Shown here: positions 10,201-20,436 of the stretch, one piece after another | Layout: the number at the start of each line of letters is the position of its first letter | How positions within the stretch are numbered: the first letter of the stretch is position 1 | NCBI GenBank assembly: GCA_027604705.1 | Contig: JADHYV010000148.1 | Coordinates: 1-22,740 of the forward strand | DNA length: 22,740 nt | Source: Allomyces arbusculus | Taxonomy: Eukaryota; Blastocladiomycota; Blastocladiomycetes; Blastocladiales; Blastocladiaceae | Direction of reading: 5' to 3' | Position numbers and translations under genes: made by a program | Notes under the pieces: model-generated | What the model was told of the DNA's origin: nothing | The model's input: the letters and a program-made list of their open reading frames with translations, nothing else | Databases searched by the model: none

Positions 10201-13200
10201 TACCAGCCAGTCGACGCGCACAATTTATGACAGTACCAGCGCGTCGGGTGCGTTCATATTCGATTCGCACAGCTTGCGCGCAAATTGCTAACACGTTTTG
10301 GATTCTCGCTCGATTTAGAAACCACGCTGAGCAGCACGGACGTGACCACCAGCTCGTTGCTCAGCACCGCCACGGATTCGGCCAGCACCAGCGACTTGGC
10401 GATGACCGCACCGGCTAGTACAGTCGACTCCTTGTCGAGCAGCAGCACTGACGCGCTGACGAGCACAGCTGCAGATTCGACCATCACCAGCGACACGGTC
10501 ACAGCCGCGCCGACGAGCACGGCCGATTTGTCGTCTTCTACCAGCGACGTGAGCCTGAGCGCAAGCGCGACGACCACAGATTCGACGGCGAGCACCAGCG
10601 ACTTGGCCACGTCTACGCAGGCCAGCACGACCGATTTCTCGTCGAGCAGCACCACCGTGGCCACCAGTGCGGCAACCGATTCGACGGCGAGCACCAGCGA
10701 CGCTTTCACGAGCTCTGAGACCAGTACCCCCGACTCGACGTCAAGCAGCGCCGACCTGGCCACCAGTACGGTGAGCACGCAGCTCAGTACGACCGAGCCC
10801 AGCAGCGATGTGACCACGGCCAGTGCAACGGCCGCGTCGAGCAGCGATGTTGCTGTGAGCACGACTGGTACGTCTCCATCTCGCGCGCTTTCACTGCTCT
10901 GTCAAGAAGGCATCCCGCTGACACGCATCACCCATGGCCCGCCCTCTTCAGATTCGATGGCCAGCACCGAAACTGCCGACTTGACCACGCCCACGCTGAC
11001 CACGGCCACGCCTACCACGTCCACCCTCGATTCGGGCGCGTCGGCGTCGACCACGCGCACCGATGCAGACTCGCTCACGTCAACCGACTACTCGGCAACT
11101 GTTGCGCCGCCGACCTCGACGTCTGCCACAACTGTGGTCACTGAGCCGATTGAGACAGGTACGCCAATTTTTGCGCCGAAATGGGGTTTGATTGTTGACT
11201 GATGCAGTTGACTGACTTGCACCTTCTCTCTCCACCCTTAGTTCCTGCCACGACTGTTCCCGACAGCGCGACATCAGCAACAGTACCAGCCACGACCGGC
11301 GTTGCGACGCAGGAGCCCGCGGTCACTGTGCCCGCGACTCTCCCGGCGACCGAAACTGTGCCAGCGACGGAGCCGATCCCAGTAACGACTGGTGCGACCG
11401 AAACCGCGCCGACCACGAACCCGGTGACAGAAACCGCGCCCGCGACCAGTGCCGCTACGGAGCCAGCCCCGGTGTTGACCGGTGTGACCGAAACTGCTCC
11501 CGCAACGAACCCGGCGACGGAACCGATCCCGGCCACGACCACGGACGTGCTGACCTTCCCGGCTTCGACTGGCGCAACAGAAACGGCGCCTGCGACTGGC
11601 GCAACGGAAACGGCACCCGGCGCTACGGACACTGCTCCTGCAATGAGCGGTGCGACGGAAACTGTGCCCGCGACCAGTGCGGCCACAGAACTAATCCAGA
11701 CGACGACTACAGACGTGCTGACCGTCCCGGCTTCGACTGGCGCGACGGAAACTGCTCCTGCAACGAGCGGCGCGACGGAAACTGCGCCGGCAACGAACCC
11801 GGCCATGGAAACGGCGCCTGCTACTAGTGCCACGACGGAATCAATCCCGGCCACGACCACGGACGTGCTCACCGTCCCGGCTTCGACTGGCGCGACGGAA
11901 ACTGCTCCTGCCACCAGCGTGATTGAAACCGCGCCCGCAACGAGTGGCGCGACGGAGACTGCTCCTGCGACGACTGATGCGACAGAAACCACTCCCGCAA
12001 CGAGCGGCGCGACGGAACCCATACCGGCCACAACGACCAATGTCGAGACGATCCCAGCCGGTACGACTACCGTGCACGAGACGATCCCAGCTGGAACGAG
12101 CACCGTGCAGGAAACGAATCCAGCTGATACGACCACCGCGCAGGAGACGGTCCCAGCCGGCTCTACCACCGCGCAGGAGACAAACCCGGCCGGCACTACC
12201 ACGGCGCATGAGACGCACCCGGCCGGTTCGACCAGCACCGTGCCATGCGATATGGTGACGCCCACATTGCCCGCAACCACTGTGACCGTGCCTGACCAGC
12301 CCAAGAAGTCAACCACGGCCATGTCGACGGCTTACACGACGCAAGGCAACCCCAAGACAGTGCCAGCCTCGACGATTGAAATTGAGCCGACACCGCAGCC
12401 CAAGGGCCCCAAGCAACTCACATCCACGACCGATATGACCTTCACAACCACGACGGCACGAGCCGGGTACGGCTCGGTTGTCGTGATTACGGTCCCGATC
12501 ACGCCTACGCAGAACCCTAAGAAGTCGGTGCCCGTTTCGACCCCGACCGCGCCCGCGACGCAGGACCTCAAGAAGACGGTCCCCGTCTTGACCCCGACCA
12601 CACCCGCGACGCAGGACCTGAAGAAGTCGATCCCGACGAGTGCTGCGACCTCGACGACGATGACTCGCGTCAACGCCGGGTACGGCCAGCCCGTGGTCGT
12701 CGTCACCAAACCCATGGCCCCGACCTCGGCGCCAGTGCCGCCGCGCGGCGACGCCAAGGACCTGCCCAAGAAGTCGGTGCCTGTGCAGCCGTCAGTGCTC
12801 ACTGTCTTTGTGACGGTCCCTGCCAGCAAACCGCAGCAGCCGCATGCGCCCGCGCATCCGACAGTCGTGTACGGTGGTATGCCCGCGCCCGCGCCCTCAC
12901 AGCCCGGGTACGGTGGCAGGCCGGCTCCCAAACCCGCCCAACCGGTCTCCGGCGGCAAGCCCGCGCACAAGGTCATTTACGTGACGCGCGTGCAGCCGAC
13001 ACCCAAGCCCATCAAGACAATCTACGTGACGCGCGCGCAGCCCGCGCCCAAGCCGGTCAAGACCGTCTACGTGACGCGCGCGGCCGCGCCCGCGCAGAAA
13101 AAGGTGGTGATTGTCAAGAAGCCTGTGAAGAAGGTGGTCAAGAAGGTGGTCAAGAAGGTGATTGTGCACAAGAAGCCCGTCGTTCACAAGGTTGTTGTCA

Positions 13201-13484
13201 AGCGCGTGCACCACGTCAAGCCGTACGTGCAGCACGAGGCCGAGAAGCCGGCGCCGCAGCCCCAGCAGGGCTACCAGCAGCAGCAGCCGCAGCAGCCTGC
13301 ACCGTACCACCACAAGCGTGCCGTCGACATGGGCGCCGAGCACGCGATGGTTGTCGCGCAGCCAGCCGCTGCGATGAACCAAATTAGTTTCGGCTCACTG
13401 CTGTTCGTTGCGATCGGCATGGTCATGGCAGTTGTGATGCGCGCGCGCCACCGCATCGGTGGTGCCGCACAGCAGGAGGTCTAA
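7268..13484 (+). CDS. Giant secreted Ser/Thr-rich mucin-like protein with C-terminal membrane anchor (mucin 1)
   Basis: Model: join(7268..7436, 7513..8292, 8366..9709, 9799..9867, 9945..10247, 10319..10867, 10952..11158, 11242..13484), 1887 residues. Seven introns of 71-89 bp, every one phase 1. Order: signal peptide (1 to about 32, cleavage near ARA), Gly16 (36-51), then about 1080 residues of Thr/Ser/Ala stalk (exons 2-7). Exon 8 holds a Thr/Pro/Glu repeat zone built on GATETAPATS-like units (about 1154-1473), a Pro/Lys/Tyr region, three 15-residue IYVTR repeats, a Lys/Val-rich basic block (about 1718-1800), a Gln-rich patch, one hydrophobic helix (about 1856-1873) and a short basic tail. 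This is a type I surface protein with a massively O-glycosylatable ectodomain. No enzyme domain is visible. Likely wall, coat or adhesion function (inferred). Tandem paralog of mucin 2, with matching exon order and recognisably similar introns 2 and 5. Confidence 0.85.
7373..7420 (+). repeat. (GGN)16 tract coding Gly16
   Basis: Sixteen glycine codons in a row, mostly GGC/GGT/GGG/GGA permutations, immediately after the signal peptide of mucin 1 and just before the first donor site. Likely length-variable. Confidence 0.9.
8366..9709 (+). repeat. Degenerate Ser/Thr stalk repeats, exon 3 of mucin 1
   Basis: Imperfect reiterations around ALSTTDLTSSS and TATSAP cores; the ALSTTD core recurs several times across the exon, for instance near 8811, 9043 and 9334. 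Units are too diverged to give one fixed period by eye. They enlarge this exon well beyond its partner in mucin 2. Confidence 0.6.
11278..12240 (+). repeat. Nested Thr/Pro/Glu repeats in the last exon of mucin 1
   Basis: Short units of the GATETAPATS type are nested in a longer unit marked by TTDVLTVPASTGATET. The GACGTG marker of the long unit recurs at 11544, 11712 and 11862, that is 168 and 150 nt apart (56 and 50 codons). The zone then shifts to a TTTxxETxPAG pattern of about 10 residues from about 12047 onward. Confidence 0.8.
12970..13210 (+). repeat. IYVTR 15-residue repeats followed by Lys/Val-rich basic block
   Basis: The TACGTGACGCGC core recurs at 12978, 13023 and 13068, exactly 45 nt apart, giving three 15-residue units ending in KPIK/KPVK. 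From about 13096 the code switches to 12-nt AAGAAGGTGGTC reiterations (KKVV) and then KKP-VVHK-VVVKRVHH. The block is strongly basic and sits between the stalk and the membrane anchor. Confidence 0.85.
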
Positions 13485-13772
13485 TTGCTTGAATGCCGAG
13501 AAAGTGATGGAGCGAGATTTAGATGCTACATTTGTCACGATTGCTTTGCCATGTTTTGGTGTTATCTCAATGCAATCTGTTTTGCCTATTTCCCGCTGTT
13601 CGCACCTTGAGAGCCAACGGCTTGACCATTGGAGACATCTGCTCAAAATCAACGATTCAAGGACAACCTTTCAACTTGGGCGGAGAGCACAGAACACAAC
13701 GCTGGTTTGTGCCTCGCGCACGTTGCGGTCCACACGAGCTTGACTGGTCCGGCGTTGACGCGCGTCGCTGTC
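13485..13772. other. 3' flank of mucin-like gene 1
   Basis: AT-richer than the genes on either side, especially 13485-13600, as expected for a 3' untranslated region and polyadenylation zone. No separate gene is supported; no classical AATAAA was seen. Confidence 0.45.
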
Positions 13773-14681
13773 ATGGGAGCGGTCGCACTCCGCGCCGATC
13801 CGATCGTCACGTTAACGACGATGCAAGCGCCAGCCCCGGCCTCCGCTTCCGCGCTGAACGCGACGGGCACACGTTTCTCTTCTCTCTCCACCCGGTACTA
13901 TTGCGCGCGCGAGCCTGTTTTTAACGCTTCCCCTTGGTACAGTGGCCTCAACGCCAACGAGCGCGGCGCCTGTGTCGGGCAGCAGCGGCATCTGGCCGGA
14001 CCCGACTTACACAAAAAGAGAGGCCTGCGGCACAGTTCCCGCGTCAACGCGGCGCGGAACGAACGCGCGTGTTTGGCAATTTGGGCGGCGCAACCTTCCA
14101 CGACCATTTCCGCGGTTGCTCCTCGACGACGCAAGGCCATATTGATACGTAATCGACATAATCCGCCACAACCTATTCAAGCACCGCCGAACCGGCCTCG
14201 GTATCGATGCAAACGGGCGCTCAAACTGTGCGGACCCTCCCGCCGCGCCCACGACTGTGCTCTCATCCGCCCCGCAGCGATCGTGCAGGCACTGCGCTCA
14301 CGACAATCGTGCGATCCGGCCCCGGGATCAGCTCCCCTCAGCTCACGGTAGCGCCGCGCACAAAAGCGGCTGCTTCTGCAGCTGCCACTGCGGTCGCAGC
14401 CAAGCACGTCAAGTTCCCGAATGCCTTCTGCAAGGCGAACTCGCCGTCGCTCAAGCCGTCGTCAAAGATGGGCAATAACTTGCTCAATTAGATGGACGCG
14501 CCCGATGCTAGGCATCACGGCCGCGACCGCGCGGGGTTCGATTCTCGTCACGTTTGGAGCGAGTGCAGCTGCGTTGGTGGCCTGTGGCGCGGCCGTCGGC
14601 ATGATGATGCATCGGCGCCATCATAGTGCCCGATCGGCGGCGGCGTTAGGGATGGCGGCATCGCTCATGTCGGCGGTGTAA
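13773..14681 (+). pseudogene. Short third mucin-like gene or decayed copy; exon structure unresolved
   Basis: The best-supported part is the last segment, 14493-14681, which ends in a stop and codes a hydrophobic helix followed by MMMHRRHHSARSAAA. It resembles the anchor and basic tail of mucin 2 (VGVMARQRRRARRAAA). Upstream, an ATG at 13773 opens a Thr/Ala/Pro-rich stretch ending ALNAT; joining 13866 to 13943 across a 76-bp phase-1 intron with a GC donor gives VASTPTSAAPVSGSSG, in the style of the family. A GT donor at 13895 is an alternative but gives less family-like sequence. A further Ala/Ser/Thr-rich frame lies at about 14282-14420. I could not link these pieces into one convincing chain, and no clear signal peptide was found. 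It may be a degenerate paralog left by tandem duplication, or a small real gene with extra introns. Confidence 0.35.
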
Positions 14682-15330
14682 ATTTGAAAAGTGTGCAAGT
14701 GCGCCAGCACTTTCCGCCCGCAAATTTATCCCAGACCGGAGCGACATTGAGATGAGCTAGGTTCCTGCATCGTTTTGTGTCGCGCCGCGCTCTGGCCACA
14801 ATTTCGCGTCTTGCTAATCATTCAACGCATCTTCTTCGTGACATGAATATCTATCATTCCAACTCGACCATACTTTTTCACCCCGGGACCCTGCAGGAAT
14901 GGTAAAAGCTTGTGCCGGGCTTCGCGAGGCCTCGTTGCAAAGAGGGCGCAAGGCCTTGCTTGGCGAGTGTGCGCTGAGATCAGGCTGTTGCTCGCATGCG
15001 CACTTTCAGCCCTCGCGCAACGGCACTTCAGCAGCATGCCAGTTTGAACCGCAGTGCACATCGCCAAGGCACCGCTGTTCACCGCTGTCCGGTGAGCTTG
15101 CCGATGTCGGATCGGAACACGTTGGTACGGACAACTGCACTGCGCCCCGCCATCGTCTTGGACAGGTCGCCCTCAAAATTGACCCTCTATCTGGCCCTCG
15201 CGTGCTCTCCTCCTCGTCCTCCTCCTCCCTCGGGCCCATCAAAGTGCCCCGGCCTTTCATCTTCGTTCTCCAATCTAAATTATCGCGTTTCCTCGACCAC
15301 ATCAACTCGTCTGTTCCTATTCCTGAGATC
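14682..15330. other. Intergenic and promoter region of mucin-like gene 2
   Basis: About 14682-14880 is AT-richer, with no convincing gene. From about 15190 the plus strand is rich in TCC/CTC, with a CCAAT pentamer at 15270-15274 and an AT-rich patch just after it, about 50-60 bp before the start codon. This fits a promoter plus pyrimidine-rich leader for the gene at 15331. The frame of that gene is open back to an ATG at 14899, but the extension lacks any recognisable domain. Confidence 0.5.
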
Positions 15331-18300
15331 ATGGCGAGTTGTCGCTGGCGCTCGCTTACCGTAGTGCTGTGGGCTGTCCTGATCCTGGCCCTACTGATCG
15401 CGCCCACTGCCCTTGCCGCTGCAGGCGGCAATGGTAATGGCGGGGCCACAACGACCGCGTCAACGACCGCGTCGTCGGGGAACGGAAACGGAAACGGAAA
15501 CGGAAACGGGAACGGAAACGGAAACGGGAATAATGGGAACGGGAATGGGAACGGGCAGCCAGCGTCCTCCACGAGCAGTACGTTTGTTTTATGCGGTGGG
15601 TAATTGAACGAGTGAATGACCATCGTCATGGCCGCTTTACCAGCTTCCACGACCCCGTTACCAACAACGACCGCTCGGACCATTTCTATCACGCCAACGT
15701 CCACGCCGACACCGACTGTGGCAGGATCGACGCCAACGTTACCGACGAGCCACCAGACCTCGTCCGCGACCGCCACCCCAACAAACACGCAAGCCATTGC
15801 ACCCTCGAGCAGCAGCACGTCGACTACGGCCAGCACGCCAACAGCGAGCATGCCAACCGCAACAAGCAGCTTGACGGCCACAACCAGCAGCTCGACGGCC
15901 GCGATTAGCAGCAGCTCGACGTCAACAGGGCCGACCAGCAGCTCGACGGTTGCAAGCAGCGCCTCGTCGTCAATCATGGCCAGCACGTCAATGATCAGTG
16001 CTTCAACGGCGCTTCCGACTGACTTGACCGCCGCATCGACCCAGACGATGTCAAACACGGCCGCAACGCCTAGCTTGACTTTGCAAACCAGCTCCATCAG
16101 GTCCTCGGCCACGGCGAGTGCTTCAGGATCGATGAGCTCTGAACTGTCCACCAGTTCGTCCACAACGGCGATGTATGTAGTGGGGTCAAGCGCGTCGTCG
16201 GGTGCGTCGCGTCTCGCAGCTGCATTTCTATTACACTCGCATTTTAACTCACTCCTTCACCTTGCGCAACCTGACAGACTCGGCGACCGCTTCTGCGACT
16301 AGTTCCAGCACGCTCTCCGCCACGAGCGAAGCGACCAATTTCAGCACCACCGTCACGACCGACTTGACGAGCAGCAGTGGCACGACATCCCCGCTCACCG
16401 TGACCGACCCGACCAGTAGCACCAACACGGCCGCGACAGGCACGACCGTTTCCATGGCGTTGAGCAGCACCGACTCCACCGCAATTCTATTGCTCAGCCC
16501 AACCGGATCAGCGAGCAGCAGCACGGCCGAGTCGAGGAGCAGCAGCGGCGCTGCAACTCCAGCGTCGCCCAGCACTAGTAGCACCGCAATGGACTCGTCC
16601 TCAAGCTCCGACGCGGCTACAAGCACGACAACCGGCGCCGGGACGAGCCTGCCGACCAGCGCGATGACGGGCCTGTCCTTGGCCCGCGATACGGCTACAA
16701 GTACGACAGTCAGCGTTTCCTCGACGAGCAGCGCTGCCGAGACAAGCTTGTCGGCCAGCACACCAGCGCCAACTGGTACGGGTTGACTTGCGTGCATTGA
16801 ATGCCTCCAGACCTGAGGGTTTGGGCTCACCGCGGCGCTGCAGATTCAACCACGAGTCTTGAGAGCAGTGCTGCAACATCCGAGACGAGCTCAACGACCG
16901 CGACCGATTCTACAACACACGAAACGAACTCGACGAGCACAATCAGTACCGGTATGCTCCGAACCGATTGGCTGCCGCTTCGAGACTGACAAAATCCGTG
17001 TAATTCGTATCCAGACGCGTCGTCGTCCACGGATCAGCCCGCAATCACCTCGTCCTCGACCCAGGACTCGTCACCAGCCGACTCCACCCTGCCCACGCAG
17101 GGCAGGACGTCGTCCACGACCGGCTCCACCTTCTCCATGCAGGACTCGGCCTCGTTCACGTCCACCGAGCCGTTCATCACGAGCGCGTCCATCACCTCCA
17201 CTGACGATACGGCCTTGCTCGTGTTAACCACGCCCACCAGCGAGCAGCAAACTTCGACCTCGTCGCAGGAGACAGCCGCGACCACGCTCACTACTTCAGA
17301 AGAGTTGGTGTCGATCACCCAGATCACGCGGCCTGAAAGCACCAGCACAACTGGTGCGCGCGCTTCCCAACTTGAGCAAACGTACGCGCGCTAATAATGC
17401 TGACGCGCTTTTTGGATTCTTGATTCGCTCTAGAAACTCCATCGACCAGCAGCGACGTGACCAGCCGCGACACAACGGTTGGAATCACCGAATCGGACAG
17501 CAGCAGTGATGCGGCTACGAGCACACCGCTGGGCGTCACCGAATCGACGAGCAGCAGTGCCGACGCGGCCACAAGCACGCCGCTCAGCGCAACCGAGTCA
17601 TCTTCCAGTAGCAGCGGCACGACCTCAAGCACGATCGAAGCGCCATCCAGCAGCATCACTGATGCAACTGCGAGAACGACAACTGCGACCAGTGACGATA
17701 CCGCGACCACTGTGACCAACCCGGTCTCGATCGGTGCCGAGACGGCCACCAGCACGACCGTTTTGCTGTCCGGCAGCACCGATACGGCTGCAGTTTTGAC
17801 AGCGAATACGACCGCCGATTTGACCGTGGCGACACCGACTGGCACGACAGACTTGCCGTCCAGCAGCAGTACCGATCCGGTCGCAGATTCGACGACGAGC
17901 ACGAGCGACGAGACTGCTGCTGCCGCAATACCGACCAGCTCAACGGCTTACCTGGCGACAGGCACCAGCGACACGGCCACGGCGTCCACATTGTCAACTA
18001 GAAGCAGCGACGCAACGGCAAGCAGCACGCCGCTGAATACGGCCGAGTCTTCTTCCGGCAGCACCGACGCGCAGGCGAGCACGACGCGCGCGTCGTCCAG
18101 CAGCAGCAGCATCGCTACGGTCACGAGCGCATCGGCGGCATCCAGTGGCGATGCCGCGTCCATGCCAAGCGGCACGACGTTGAGCGACACCGAGACGGCC
18201 ACCAGCACAGCGGGAACGTCGTTGAGCAGTTCCGAGACGACAAACACTTCCGCAGCAGGATCGAGTGCGAGCACGACCGAAAAGGCCCCTGCAGCCAGCA

Positions 18301-20436
18301 CGGCCGCGACTGGTCTGGCGACGAGCAGCGGCAACGCCGACACGACTTCCGATTTGTCGACCAGCAGCTCTGACGCGACTGTGACGGCCCACGTATCGAC
18401 GAGCAGAAGCGACACGGTTACTACCCCCGAATTGTCGGCCAGCAGCAGCGATGCGATCATGGCGTCCGACTTGTCGTCCGGCAGCAACGAAGCAATTGCA
18501 ATGCCCGCCAGTACAGTCGACTCGCCCAACTCGGATGCTGCAACGCCTGCGCCGCTCAGAACAAGCGACCTCTCGAGGGGAGCCGACACGACCCCGGCCC
18601 CGACTATGCTGCTCAGCACACTCGACTCGTCACGCAGCGCCGGCGGGAGCGCGACCGCGCCACCAAGCACAACCGAGCCCAGCAGCAGCAGCGGCAGCAG
18701 CGATGTACCTGTGAGCGCGCTGGCGTCCAGTACAACAGATTCGCCGAGCAACGGCGTCACTGCGAGCGCACTGCTCCCGACGACTGGTACGATCCGACAT
18801 CATTTCTCGTTGCCGTTTTTTTTCCCTCAAGTCATGTTGTTTACTCCTGACGCTCAATGACTTCACGGTCCGGCCCGCGCAGAATCGGCGGCTGGGTTGA
18901 CAAGCGACTTGGTAACGGCCGCTTCCGCCACGTCCACCGATAATTCGACCTCAGTGGCACCGACCAAGACGATCACGGACAGCTCGGCGGCGGCGACTCC
19001 CGAGCCGAGTGATGCAGGTGCGGCAACGACCATCGAGAGCACGGTGGCAGTGTCGACAAGCGACGTGGTAACGACCATGAGCAGCACTCCACCGCCAACT
19101 TGGACGAGCGACGAGGACACGGTCACAACCGTGGCCAGCACGGCGCTGCAGGCATCGACTCGTGACGAGGGCATGGTCACGACGGCGCCGACAGGCAATG
19201 AGGGCGTGGTCACGACCGTGGCGGGTACGTCGCCGCCAGCGGCCGCAACAACTGAGGGCGTGGTCACGTCCGCGAGCAGCGCCGCAGCAGTGCCAACGAG
19301 CTATGAAGCCGTGGCCGCGACTGTCATGAGCACCGCTTCCGACACTGCAAGTGCGTGCAGTTTGTGATTTTCTGCATCCGCGGCCAAGCAATCTGACCGT
19401 TGCTCTCCACTGTGCAGTGCTGTCCGTGTCGGCAAGTGCGACCCCCATCCCGCCGAGTCCTGCCGCCACGTCGAGCGCGGCCGGGCCGGCGATAGTGTCG
19501 ACGCCGATGAAGTCGACTGGCTCTACAATCGCCCCGCCGCAGCCAATTGCGACGATGGTCGTTCCCACGGCCACCTCCGCGACGGTCCCGGGCAGCGTCG
19601 AAACCCCGACACTGCCTTTCGTCATTTCCACTACGAGCGTCGGCGCGACAGCCTCGGCGTCAGTGTCCACGAGCGCGCATTCCGCTCCAACATCCACGGC
19701 GGTCGGGCATTCCCATACCTCACTGCGGCCGACGGCCACAGCGCCCGGCACACCAACAGCGGCAGCGTCGCACGGTGGCCGCACAACGACCACGATCCGG
19801 CCCGCGCTCTCGAACTACGACGCGTTGACGCACAGCGTGTCACTGTTGCGTAATGAGGTGCGCTCCGCGATCTTCAAGGTCCCAACGTCGCTCTTCAAGA
19901 CCCCCACCTTCGACAATGGTCAGAACGGACCAGATCGGCCGCGTTTGCCCGCACAACCCTCGCGCCGGCTGCCACTGCCAGTGTCCAATGTAGGCGCGCC
20001 GCAGCAGCAGCCGACCGGCGCGGTGGCGCGTCCACAGTCGCGCAGGCCGGTAGCGGCGCGCGCCGAAGACCAACCACCCGACTTCAAGGCGCCGACGAGC
20101 AGCATCAGGGGCGCGGCAGACACTCCGTTGCCAGGAGCAGCGTCGTCGCCGCGATCCGGCCTGCGGGGGCTCCGGCAAATGGACGCGGGGGACGCGACCG
20201 CTGCTATTCCGGCCGTCGGCACCGCAGGTACAAGCAGCGTCTCCTTTGCGCTAACGGCAGGCGCGACGGTGCTAGCCGCGGTGGGTGCGGCCGTTGTGGG
20301 TGTAATGGCGCGTCAGCGTCGTCGTGCGCGGCGCGCTGCCGCACCGTATGCGGTGCTCAACGACCAAGGGGTGATGGGCCGCGTGAGCACGGTGGTGGAG
20401 AGTGACGTGGCAGCGCCGCTCGTGCCGCCCGTCTAG
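15331..20436 (+). CDS. Giant secreted Ser/Thr-rich mucin-like protein with C-terminal membrane anchor (mucin 2)
   Basis: Model: join(15331..15577, 15644..16201, 16278..16775, 16844..16951, 17015..17353, 17434..18786, 18883..19350, 19418..20436), 1529 residues. Seven introns of 63-96 bp, all phase 1. The ATG at 15331 directly opens a signal peptide (1 to about 30) like that of mucin 1 (LLIAPTALA against LLAPTARA). Next comes a Gly-Asn repeat linker, then about 1108 residues of Ser/Thr/Ala stalk. The last exon is less repetitive: a Pro/Thr segment, a more ordinary, possibly folded stretch (about SNYDALTHSVSLLRNEVRSA), a Pro/Arg-rich region, one hydrophobic helix (about 1465-1486), an Arg-rich stop-transfer and a roughly 40-residue cytosolic tail. 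The tail argues against a GPI anchor. No enzyme motif. Inferred cell-surface coat or adhesion role. Paralogous exon by exon to mucin 1, but lacking its Lys/Val and IYVTR blocks. Confidence 0.85.
15478..15549 (+). repeat. GGRAAY hexanucleotide repeat coding Gly-Asn
   Basis: Eight Gly-Asn units, one extra Asn, three more Gly-Asn units and a Gly, coded mainly by GGAAAC/GGGAAC. It lies at the same place (after the signal peptide, end of exon 1) as the Gly16 tract of mucin 1. Confidence 0.9.
17434..18786 (+). repeat. Degenerate Ser/Thr stalk repeats, exon 6 of mucin 2
   Basis: Imperfect units such as ESTSSSADAATSTPLSAT and SDLSSGS recur along the exon. It is about 2.5 times longer than exon 6 of mucin 1, so repeat expansion here is specific to this copy. 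Confidence 0.6.

Noticed and set aside
11138-12322. Open minus-strand frame of 394 codons with VAGAVSVAP-type repeats
   Set aside because: It lies opposite the Thr/Pro/Glu repeat and repeats only because the sense strand does. The sense frame has correct splice sites, a signal peptide and a membrane anchor.
14530-14555. GGTTCGATTC resembling a tRNA B box
   Set aside because: The flanking bases do not form a T stem and no A box or acceptor stem is found at the right distance. It lies within the likely coding end of the third mucin piece.
14822-15082. Minus-strand open frame of 86 codons
   Set aside because: It begins with GTG rather than ATG, has no domain and lies in the promoter region of mucin 2.
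14899-15330. N-terminal extension of mucin 2 from an upstream ATG
   Set aside because: It would bury the clear signal peptide at 15331, matching that of mucin 1, more than 140 residues inside the protein.
15006-16163. Open minus-strand frame of 385 codons
   Set aside because: It runs across the promoter, exon 1, intron 1 and exon 2 of mucin 2 on the opposite strand, with no domain or splice logic of its own.
13300-20436. GPI anchoring of the mucin-like proteins
   Set aside because: Both end in a hydrophobic helix followed by basic residues and a further tail, the pattern of a type I transmembrane protein rather than a GPI signal.
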